Source of the DNA: Candidatus Accumulibacter aalborgensis
Lineage (GTDB): Bacteria > Pseudomonadota > Gammaproteobacteria > Burkholderiales > Rhodocyclaceae
DNA: 40,377 nt
Direction: 5' to 3'
Assembly: GCF_900089955.1 (NCBI RefSeq)
Contig: NZ_FLQX01000104.1
Location: 1 to 40,377 of the forward strand
The position numbers and the translations under genes were made by a program. This document shows positions 15,815 to 23,676 of this stretch, in pieces (position 1 is the stretch's first letter; every line of letters starts with the position of its first letter). Under the pieces are notes generated by a model that saw only the letters and a program-made list of their open reading frames with translations, was not told where the DNA came from and did no database searches.

Positions 15815-16621
15815 ATGAACGGCCTCTTCAAGCCGCAAGAATGGCGCCGTCGTGGCCCCGACCGTTTCCCGCCGCGCTGGGCGAGCGCCTGGGGCGACGA
15901 TCGTTTCGGCCTGTGGGCCGATCTGGCAGTCGCCGGTGTGGTGCAGCGCCTGCGCTGGGTCGAGGCGGGCACTTTTTTGATGGGCGACGAGGATCTGCCG
16001 GAAAGTCAGGTGCTGACGACGATTGCCGCGGGTTTCTGGCTGGCCGACACGGCGTGCACGCAGGCGCTGTGGCTGGCGGTGATGGGCAGGAACCCGAGCC
16101 ATTTCAGTGAAACCAATGAAAGCGATCGGGGCAGTCCGCAGCACCCGGTCGAGCGTGTGAGCTGGAACGATGTGGTGCTGCCGCCGGACGGTTTCCTTGC
16201 CCGCCTGCAATCCTTCACCGACGGTGTGGCGCCCGAACTGCCGACCGAGGCCGAGTGGGAATGTGCGTGCCGCGCCGGGACGCGGACGGCTTACAGTTTC
16301 GGCGACGCGATCACGCCGGAACAGGCGAAGTACCGGCGGGACGACGGCAAGGGGATGACCGTAGCGGTGAAGAGCTTGCCGGCGAATCCCTGGGGGCTTT
16401 ATGAGATGCACGGCAATGTGTGGGAATGGTGTGCCAATGCCGACTACGATGAAGAGCGCATCACGCATGGGGGTGTGGCCGTGCGCGCGCTGCGCGGCGG
16501 GTCCTGGGGCAACGACGCCAGGATCGCCCGCTCGGCGTACCGCCACGCGACCTCGCCCGTCAACGCCTCCCTGTACATCGGTTTTCGCTTTGCCCTGAGG
16601 TCCACGAGCGCGTTGGGGTGA
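15815..16621 (+). CDS. Second FGE-sulfatase-fold protein with DGR variable region
   Basis: A 268-residue protein equivalent to the C-terminal third of the 928-residue neighbour: PRWASAWGDDRFGLWADL aligns with its PEWAQEIGRDAFGLYADV. The FGE/C-type-lectin fold follows: LRWVEAGTFLMGDE, FWLADTACTQALWLAVMGRNP, LPTEAEWECACRAGTRTAYSFG, LYEMHGNVWEWCANAD, and the variable tail at residues 225-265. Like the neighbour it lacks the catalytic cysteines, so I infer ligand binding. It has no vWA-like part. The start is uncertain: the ATG at 15815 keeps the homologous region, while a GTG at 15737 would add residues read out of frame through the vestigial VR. Its stop lies inside a REP-like hairpin. It could be a stand-alone sensor or a truncated duplicate. 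Confidence 0.7.
   Translation: MNGLFKPQEWRRRGPDRFPPRWASAWGDDRFGLWADLAVAGVVQRLRWVEAGTFLMGDEDLPESQVLTTIAAGFWLADTACTQALWLAVMGRNPSHFSETNESDRGSPQHPVERVSWNDVVLPPDGFLARLQSFTDGVAPELPTEAEWECACRAGTRTAYSFGDAITPEQAKYRRDDGKGMTVAVKSLPANPWGLYEMHGNVWEWCANADYDEERITHGGVAVRALRGGSWGNDARIARSAYRHATSPVNASLYIGFRFALRSTSALG
16487..16609 (+). other. DGR variable region VR2
   Basis: Aligns codon for codon with VR1 (14859-14981). The constant scaffold is ALRGGSWG, AR, ARSAYR and the final GFRFALRSTS. The variable codons give N, D, I, H, T, S, V, N, S, Y and I, where VR1 has S, L, L, S, H, A, D, L, A, R and F. Silent differences are only two in 41 codons, whereas the ten or so codons around LYEMHGNVWEWC just upstream already show about five. 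This fits homogenisation plus adenine mutagenesis rather than plain divergence. Confidence 0.8.
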
Positions 16622-16636
16622 GGAACGAACCCCAAC
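16612..16636 (+). repeat. Hairpin directly after VR2
   Basis: GTTGGGG (16612-16618) and CCCCAAC (16630-16636) form a 7-bp stem two bases after VR2, overlapping the stop codon at 16619-16621. It resembles the REP stem of the RAYT unit. It could be a DGR downstream hairpin, a REP relic, or both. Confidence 0.55.
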
Positions 16637-16655
16637 ATTTTCGGCGAGGGATTAC

Positions 16656-16680
16656 GTTGGGGTGCCTTCGTCACCCCAAC
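16656..16680 (+). terminator. Strong hairpin, terminator-like or REP-like
   Basis: A perfect 9-bp stem, GTTGGGGTG (16656-16664) and CACCCCAAC (16672-16680), with a 7-base loop and no T-run. It is the last element of the island before about 320 bases of sequence (16681-17004) in which I see no gene, only a possible -10 box for argD. Confidence 0.5.
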
Positions 16681-16863
16681 GACCCGCTTGCCAGGCCTGT
16701 GACCGCTTGTCGATTCCGCCCGACGCTCTGCGGACTGCGCCCCCGTTGTGCAGCGCCCTTGCCAGCCAGCCCGGTTCTTGAACGCCGCGCGGCGACCATG
16801 GCTCGGCGTCTGTCCAGACCTCAAAAAGCCTCGCCTTTCCTATACATCACAACTCTTTTCCCG

Positions 16864-16869
16864 TAGAAT
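16864..16869 (+). promoter_or_regulatory. Possible -10 element for argD
   Basis: TAGAAT about 135 bases before the argD ATG, following an AT-richer stretch (TATACATCACAACTC). No clear -35 box was found at the right distance. The same hexamer recurs before three other genes in the window. Confidence 0.3.
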
Positions 16870-17004
16870 CCTGGCCTTGTCTTCCGGCATGCCTACCCTT
16901 GCGGCGCACCCTGGAAGGTACTGGTCTGGGGTCCGAGTGCGTGTCTCGTTATCCGGCGGCGCAAGCCGCCGTTTCCGTTTCAAAGCCTGTGCAATGGGTG
17001 GTCC

Positions 17005-18177
17005 ATGTCTCACCTGATGAATACCTACGCCCGCCTGCCGATCGCCTTCAGCCATGGCGAGGGGAGTTGGCTGACCGATACCGAGGGCAGGCGCTACCTC
17101 GATGCGCTGGCCGGGATTGCGGTCAACACGCTGGGGCACAACCACCCGACTCTGGTCGCGGCGATTGCCGCGCAGGCTGGGCGCATCCTGCACTCGTCGA
17201 ACCTCTACCGGATTCCGCAACAGGAGCAACTGGCCGACAAGCTGGCGACGCTGGCTGCCATGGACGAGGTCTTCTTCTGCAACTCAGGTTGTGAAGCCAA
17301 CGAGGCGGCGATCAAGCTGGCGCGCCTGTATGGCCACCAGCAGGGCGTCGACAGCCCGGCGATCGTGGTCATGGAGCAGGCTTTTCACGGCCGGACGATG
17401 GCGACGCTGTCGGCGACCGGCAATCGCAAGGCGCAGGCCGGTTTCGAGCCGCTGGTCTCGGGTTTCGTTCGCGTGCGCTACAACGATCTCGAGGCGATCC
17501 AGGCCATCGCCCGGAGCAACAAGAAGATCGTCGCGGTGATGCTCGAAATCGTCCAGGGCGAGGGCGGCGTCAATATCGCCGATGTCGGTTTCCAGCGCGG
17601 TCTGCGCGCGCTGTGCGACGAACGCGACTGGCTGCTGATCTGCGACGAAGTGCAGTGCGGTACCGGCCGCACCGGTCGCTGGTTTGCTTTCCAGCACGCC
17701 GACGTTCTTCCCGATGTGGTGACGCTGGCCAAGGGGCTGGGCGGCGGCGTGCCGATCGGAGCGTGTCTGACGGCTGGCAAGGCGACGGGTTTATTCAAGC
17801 CGGGCAATCACGGGTCGACTTTCGGCGGCAATCAGTTGGCGACGACGGCGGCGCTGACGACTATCGCCGTCATCGAGAAGGACCGCCTGATCGAGCATGC
17901 GGTCGCCGTCGGTGGCCTGATTCGCGAGGGGCTGGCGCAGGCGCTGGCGGGCAGGAAAGGCGTCGTCGATATCCGCGGCCAGGGGCTGATGATCGGCATC
18001 GAACTCGATCGCCCGTGCGGCGAACTGGTGACGCGCGCTCTCGCGGCAGGGCTGCTGATCAATGTCACCGCCGACAAGGTCGTTCGCCTGTTGCCGCCGC
18101 TGACCTTCAGCGCCGACGAGGCGCGTGAACTGGTTTCGCGCCTGGCCAAGCTGATTGGCGATTTTCTTGCCGCCTGA
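17005..18177 (+). CDS. argD: Acetylornithine aminotransferase
   Basis: A 390-residue class III PLP-dependent aminotransferase that converts N-acetylglutamate semialdehyde to N-acetylornithine in arginine synthesis (it may also act in lysine synthesis). Recognisable parts are the N-terminal MNTYARLPIAFSHGEGSWL, the FFCNSGCEANEAAIKLAR region, AFHGRTMATLSATGN, LLICDEVQCGTGRTG, the PLP lysine in VTLAKGLGGGVPIG, and HGSTFGGNQLA. Length and motifs are complete. I use the ATG at 17005, which has a GGGTGG upstream; an ATG four codons later is possible. It leads argD-argF-argG with a 12-base gap to argF, so the genes are almost certainly one operon. Confidence 0.93.
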   Translation: MSHLMNTYARLPIAFSHGEGSWLTDTEGRRYLDALAGIAVNTLGHNHPTLVAAIAAQAGRILHSSNLYRIPQQEQLADKLATLAAMDEVFFCNSGCEANEAAIKLARLYGHQQGVDSPAIVVMEQAFHGRTMATLSATGNRKAQAGFEPLVSGFVRVRYNDLEAIQAIARSNKKIVAVMLEIVQGEGGVNIADVGFQRGLRALCDERDWLLICDEVQCGTGRTGRWFAFQHADVLPDVVTLAKGLGGGVPIGACLTAGKATGLFKPGNHGSTFGGNQLATTAALTTIAVIEKDRLIEHAVAVGGLIREGLAQALAGRKGVVDIRGQGLMIGIELDRPCGELVTRALAAGLLINVTADKVVRLLPPLTFSADEARELVSRLAKLIGDFLAA

Positions 18178-18189
18178 TAGAGATCGGCC

Positions 18190-19140
18190 ATGAACAGCGT
18201 AAAGCATTTTCTCCAGTTCAGCGACTTCACGCGCGCCGAGTACGACCACCTGTTCGAGCGCGCGCGCTGGATCAAGGCCGAATTCAAGGCCTATCGCAAG
18301 TACTGGCCCCTGTGCGACCGCACGCTGGTGATGATCTTCGAGAAGGCGAGCACGCGGACGCGGCTGTCGTTCGAGGCCGGCATGCAGCAGCTCGGCGGTT
18401 CGGCGATCTACCTCAACAGTCGCGACTCGCAACTGCAACGCGGTGAGTCGATCGAGGATGCAGCGCAGGTGATCTCGCGGATGAGCGATGTGGTCATGAT
18501 CCGCACCTTCGAACAGGCGATGATCGAGCGCTTTGCCGCCCATTCACGCGTGCCGGTGATCAACGGACTGACCAACGAGTATCACCCGTGCCAGATCCTG
18601 GCCGACATCTTCACTTTCATCGAGCATCGCGGACCGATCCAGGGCAAGACCGTGGCCTGGATCGGCGATTCGAACAATGTCTGCAACACCTGGCTGCAGG
18701 CGGCCGAAGTGCTCGATTTCCGGGTGCATGTGTCGACGCCGCCGGGCTACGAAGTCACGCCGGAACGGGCCGGCCTGCATGGCACCCGGCACTTCGCGCA
18801 GTTCGCCGATCCGCTCGACGCGGCGCGCCAGGCCGATCTGGTGACCACCGACGTGTGGACTTCGATGGGCTTCGAAGCCGAGAACGACGCGCGCCGGCGT
18901 GCCTTCGCCGACTGGCAGGTTGACGTCGAGATGATGCGTGCGGCCAGCCCGCAGGCGCTGTTCATGCACTGCCTGCCGGTGCATCGCGGCGAGGAAGTCG
19001 CCGCGGCGGTCATCGATGGTCCGCAGAGCGTCGTCTGGGACGAGGCCGAGAACCGCATGCATACGCAGAAGGCGTTGCTGGAATACGTGCTGCTCGGCCA
19101 CGTCGACGGTGCCCAACAGAACCCCCAATCCGGGACCTGA
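18190..19140 (+). CDS. argF: Ornithine carbamoyltransferase
   Basis: A 316-residue enzyme that makes citrulline from ornithine and carbamoyl phosphate. Diagnostic motifs are STRTR (residues 54-58, carbamoyl-phosphate site), HPCQILAD, VAWIGDSNNVCNTW, SMGFE in the ornithine loop, and HCLPVHRGEEV. Length is typical and there is no disruption. It sits between argD and argG, and the three encode consecutive late steps of arginine biosynthesis. The last ~10 residues (GAQQNPQSGT) are low-complexity. The DNA around the stop has short imperfect repeats of a CCTGATTC type that continue into the 48-base gap before argG. Confidence 0.93.
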   Translation: MNSVKHFLQFSDFTRAEYDHLFERARWIKAEFKAYRKYWPLCDRTLVMIFEKASTRTRLSFEAGMQQLGGSAIYLNSRDSQLQRGESIEDAAQVISRMSDVVMIRTFEQAMIERFAAHSRVPVINGLTNEYHPCQILADIFTFIEHRGPIQGKTVAWIGDSNNVCNTWLQAAEVLDFRVHVSTPPGYEVTPERAGLHGTRHFAQFADPLDAARQADLVTTDVWTSMGFEAENDARRRAFADWQVDVEMMRAASPQALFMHCLPVHRGEEVAAAVIDGPQSVVWDEAENRMHTQKALLEYVLLGHVDGAQQNPQSGT

Positions 19141-19188
19141 TCCTGATTCCAATCCCGGTTCCTGATTCGTTTCGTGCAGGGAAATGCC

Positions 19189-20418
<1,230 letters not shown>

Positions 20419-20437
20419 TCAGGGGAGGATCCCGTCA

Positions 20438-20647
20438 ATGTTTGGGTTGACGGAAGAGCAGATTTCGGACTTTGGCATGACCTTCGGGGTCGGCGCCTTC
20501 ATGCTCTTCATGCTGTTCATCATCGGCGAGATCGCCTGGAAAGCGAAGGCCGGCAAGACGGGGACGATCGTGCTCTTCTTCGTGCTGTCCTTCGGTATGC
20601 TGGGCTTCGTCACCAAGACGATACTGGAAAAATTCTGGAGAATGTGA
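20438..20647 (+). CDS. DUF2788 small membrane protein
   Basis: A 69-residue protein with two hydrophobic segments ([19 protein letters not shown] and [18 protein letters not shown]) joined by a short basic loop (KAKAGKTG), predicted to span the inner membrane twice. It matches the DUF2788 family, whose function is unknown. It follows argG by 19 bases with a GGGGAGG ribosome site, and ppnP begins two bases after its stop, so it is probably translated as part of the same transcript. The GTG overlapping its final bases (20644) is an alternative ppnP start but less likely. Confidence 0.75.
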   Translation: MFGLTEEQISDFGMTFGVGAFMLFMLFIIGEIAWKAKAGKTGTIVLFFVLSFGMLGFVTKTILEKFWRM

Positions 20648-20649
20648 AC

Positions 20650-20961
20650 ATGTCGCAGTTCGATCACGTCAGCGTCGTCAAGCAGGCCAACGTCTACTTC
20701 GACGGCAAATGCGTCAGCCACACGCTCCTGTTGGCCGACGGAACGAGAAAAACGCTAGGCGTCATCCTGCCCTCGACGCTGACCTTTACCACCCAGGCGC
20801 CGGAGGTGATGGAAGGGGTGGGCGGTGTCTGCCGCGTTCGTCTCCAGGGCGAGAGCCAGTGGCAGGCTTACGGCGCCGGCGAGTCCTTCGCGGTGCCGGC
20901 CGATTCGTCGTTCGAAATCGCCTGTGACGAGGCCTATCACTACGTCTGTCACTTCGGATAG
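20650..20961 (+). CDS. ppnP: Pyrimidine/purine nucleoside phosphorylase
   Basis: A 103-residue single-domain cupin of the PpnP (YaiE, DUF1255) family, which phosphorolyses a wide range of nucleosides to base and ribose-1-phosphate. The recognisable pattern is [61 protein letters not shown] and YHYVCHFG. Length is normal. It begins two bases after the DUF2788 stop. It links to arginine synthesis only by position, and I infer no metabolic connection. Confidence 0.88.
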   Translation: MSQFDHVSVVKQANVYFDGKCVSHTLLLADGTRKTLGVILPSTLTFTTQAPEVMEGVGGVCRVRLQGESQWQAYGAGESFAVPADSSFEIACDEAYHYVCHFG

Positions 20962-20970
20962 ACGAGATTC

Positions 20971-22890
20971 GTGAGTCGCTCGCGCGGCCTTCATAACAAA
21001 TATCGCCGCGACATCGATGGCTTGCGTGCACTGGGTGTTCTCCTGGTGGTCGCTTTTCACGCCTTTCCGAAAGCTCTCCCCGGCGGCTTCGTCGGCGTCG
21101 ATATCTTCTTTGTCGTCTCTGGTTACCTGATCAGCACGATCATCTTCGGCAACCTGGAGAACAACAGCTTCAGCTTTGGCGAGTTTTATGCGCGCAGGAT
21201 TCGCCGCATATTTCCGGCTCTGGCGGTGGTCCTGGCGACCGGCTGGGTATGTGGGTGGTTTGTCCTGTTGGCCGACGAACACCGGGAATTGGGGCTGCAT
21301 ATTGTCGGCGGCGGCGGGTTTGTGGCCAATTTTGTCCTCTGGAGCGAGGCCGGCTACTTCGACAGCAGCGCCTACAGCAAGCCTTTTCTCCATTTGTGGT
21401 CGCTGGGTATCGAAGAGCAGTTCTACATTCTCTGGCCGCTGCTGCTCTCTTTCGTCCGGCAACGGCAATACAACTTCCTCGCCATCACGCTTCTCGTCGC
21501 CATTGCGTCCCTGACCACGGGTGTTCTGACGATTGATGCCGACCCCGTGGCGGCCTTCTATTCGCCATGCTCGCGTTTCTGGGAGTTGATGGTCGGCGGC
21601 ATACTGGCCTACCTGGCGCTACACAAGCCCCGTTGTCTGGTCGTAAACCCGAATTGGCAAGCGGCCGTCGGGCTGGCGCTGATATTGCTCGCCGTGGCGC
21701 TGCTGAACAAGAATTCGGCATTCCCCGGTTGGTGGGCCTTATTGCCCACGATGGGGACTTTTCTGCTGATCGCCGCCGGCACCGATGCCTGGTTGAATCG
21801 ACGGTTTCTGAGCAGTCGAGGAATGGTCGGCATCGGGCTGATCAGCTATCCGCTCTACCTGTGGCACTGGCTGCTGCTTTCCTTTGCCTGGATTGTGGAT
21901 GGCAGAATGCCACCACCGGGAACCCGCATGGTGCTCGTGGTGAGCAGTTTCCTGCTCGCCTTTCTGACCTATTTCTTTCTGGAAAGACGAATCAGGGCCG
22001 GGGGCAACAGGACCGTGCTGGCGCTGCTTGGCGTGATGATCGCGCTGATCCTGATCGGCCTGGCCAGTTACCGGCAAATGATTCCGCCACGCAATGACGA
22101 TAGGAGCATCCAGCCCATCCTCGAGGCCCTGCGCGACTGGGAGTATCCCCTGGGTTTTCAGAAAACGGAATTCAAAGGGACGCAGGTCAATGCAATCAAG
22201 GCTGGCGAGAAAACGGTGCTGTTCATTGGCGATTCGCATCTTGAGCAATATGGCCCGCGAGTGGTCAGCGTGCTGGCCAGTGACGCAAGGCGATACAATT
22301 CCGCGATTTTCCTGACCAGTGCCGGATGTTCGCCGATTCCCGGCACTGGCCAGACGAACAAGTATCATCGCGACAGGTGCATTGATTTCAGGCAGCAGGT
22401 CGAAAGGCTTGTGCTTGATCCGGACATCAGCGCTGTGGTGATCGGCGCTGCGTGGAACCTGTATTTCCTCAAATCAAGCTCGCAATACGCCGAAAATATT
22501 GACCTGGAATTCGAACTCCGTCTTCTGGACAGTTTCATCAGAGCCATTGCGGCGCGCAAGAAAGTGTTTCTTGTGCTGGATAATCCGAGTGGCCTGCAGT
22601 TCGAACCCAGAAATTTTTTCGCCGGCAGCCGATTGACTGATTTGACGGTCACCAGCTTTCGCAGGCAGGTTCCCCTGGCCAGCGACCAGGCGATGCTTGC
22701 TGCGCGGCTGGCGCAGCTGGCGACCGCAGCCGGTGCGACGGTGATTGATCCGGTTGTGCACCTGTGTTCGGCAAAGGATTGCCCGGTCATGACCGCGGCC
22801 GGCAAACCCATTTACAAGGATGACAACCACTATCGCCCCTTCTATGTCAGGGAATATGCCAGCTTCATGGATGTCGCGCTGGCAGATTGA
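20971..22890 (+). CDS. Membrane O-acyltransferase with SGNH domain (OafA/YrhL type)
   Basis: A 639-residue protein. Residues ~1-370 form an acyltransferase-3 domain with about ten membrane helices. It has the catalytic histidine in VVAFHAFP, the GFVGVDIFFVVSGYLIS signature, FYARRIRRIFPAL and HLWSLGIEEQFYILWPLL. Residues ~400-639 are an SGNH hydrolase-like domain (FIGDSHLEQYGP with the serine, DDNHYRPFY with the Asp/His pair). Such proteins O-acetylate lipopolysaccharide, exopolysaccharide or peptidoglycan. The start is a GTG at 20971. The C-terminal half is visibly less GC-rich than its neighbours, which may reflect horizontal origin. It follows ppnP closely. Confidence 0.85.
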   Translation: MSRSRGLHNKYRRDIDGLRALGVLLVVAFHAFPKALPGGFVGVDIFFVVSGYLISTIIFGNLENNSFSFGEFYARRIRRIFPALAVVLATGWVCGWFVLLADEHRELGLHIVGGGGFVANFVLWSEAGYFDSSAYSKPFLHLWSLGIEEQFYILWPLLLSFVRQRQYNFLAITLLVAIASLTTGVLTIDADPVAAFYSPCSRFWELMVGGILAYLALHKPRCLVVNPNWQAAVGLALILLAVALLNKNSAFPGWWALLPTMGTFLLIAAGTDAWLNRRFLSSRGMVGIGLISYPLYLWHWLLLSFAWIVDGRMPPPGTRMVLVVSSFLLAFLTYFFLERRIRAGGNRTVLALLGVMIALILIGLASYRQMIPPRNDDRSIQPILEALRDWEYPLGFQKTEFKGTQVNAIKAGEKTVLFIGDSHLEQYGPRVVSVLASDARRYNSAIFLTSAGCSPIPGTGQTNKYHRDRCIDFRQQVERLVLDPDISAVVIGAAWNLYFLKSSSQYAENIDLEFELRLLDSFIRAIAARKKVFLVLDNPSGLQFEPRNFFAGSRLTDLTVTSFRRQVPLASDQAMLAARLAQLATAAGATVIDPVVHLCSAKDCPVMTAAGKPIYKDDNHYRPFYVREYASFMDVALAD

Positions 22891-22946
22891 CCTGGCCGCG
22901 CGCAGTGCTGCTTACCCTGCGAGTCGCTTGCGCGGCTCGCAAATCA

Positions 22947-22973
22947 CCCCTCTCGCGCGTTCGCGGGAGAGGG
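22947..22973 (+). repeat. CCCTCTC...GAGAGGG hairpin
   Basis: CCCTCTC and GGGAGAGGG pair around a GCGCGTTCGC loop, 57 bases after the acyltransferase stop. It may terminate that transcript. This type of purine/pyrimidine palindrome recurs in intergenic DNA of many proteobacteria. The rest of 22891-23156 holds only the yajQ -10 box. Confidence 0.45.
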
Positions 22974-23016
22974 TTCGGGTGCGGGGAAAGAGCAGATCTC
23001 GGCCTTCTCTAGGCGG

Positions 23017-23022
23017 TATAAT
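23017..23022 (+). promoter_or_regulatory. -10 element (TATAAT) for yajQ
   Basis: A consensus TATAAT 135 bases before the yajQ ATG. No good -35 box is seen 16-18 bases upstream, so the promoter call rests on the perfect -10 and its intergenic position. Confidence 0.45.
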
Positions 23023-23156
23023 GCTTGATTCCCGTAGGCGCTTGGGGCGGGCGATGAGCGAGCAAGCGCCCGCCGATTCACGACCAGTCTGCCGCTCTGA
23101 GCTGGCCGTTGCGCGCCTGCCGCTTTTCCGCGCAACTCCTTAATTGGACGCAAAAC

Positions 23157-23651
23157 ATGCCTTCATTCGATTTTTCTTCAGAAGCCGACATGGCCGCGCT
23201 GACCAATGCGATCGACGTCACCAAGCGGGCCATCGACAATCGTTACGACTTCAAGGCGACCAGTGCCAAGGTGGAGTTGAGCGAGAAGGACAAGCTGATC
23301 ACGCTCTACGGTGACTCCGACTTCCAGCTCGGCCAGATCAAGGATCTGCTTTTTCCGGCAATGGAAAAAAAGGAGAAGGAGAGCACCAAGAGGCTTGACG
23401 ATCAGCCGGTGCAGCGGGTTTCGGGCAACAAGGTCAAGCAGGAGTTGAAGATCAGGATCGGTATCGAGTCGGAACTGGCGAAGAAGATCGTCAAACTGAT
23501 CAAGGATTCGAAACTCAAGGTTCAGGCGTCCATCCAGGGTGACGCGGTGCGCGTCAGCGGTGCCAAGCGCGATGAGCTGCAGGCCTGCATCGCTCTGGTA
23601 ACCAAGGAAATTACCGACTTTCCGATCAAGTACGGCAACTTCCGCGACTGA
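23157..23651 (+). CDS. yajQ: YajQ family nucleotide-binding protein
   Basis: A 164-residue cytosolic protein of the YajQ (UPF0234) family, with two ferredoxin-like domains. Members bind nucleotides, and in some species cyclic di-GMP. The family start MPSFDFSSEADMAALTNAID, the FDLK-like RYDFKATSAKVEL, and VSGNKVKQELKIRIGIESELAKKIVKLIKDSKLKV-type segments are clear. The C-terminal VRVSGAKRDELQACIALV is also typical. I use the ATG at 23157, which fits the family length; the frame is open upstream. It is 25 bases from the SNF2 helicase start. Confidence 0.9.
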   Translation: MPSFDFSSEADMAALTNAIDVTKRAIDNRYDFKATSAKVELSEKDKLITLYGDSDFQLGQIKDLLFPAMEKKEKESTKRLDDQPVQRVSGNKVKQELKIRIGIESELAKKIVKLIKDSKLKVQASIQGDAVRVSGAKRDELQACIALVTKEITDFPIKYGNFRD

Positions 23652-23676
23652 TTCGGAGATTGCCAAAGGGGCTATA

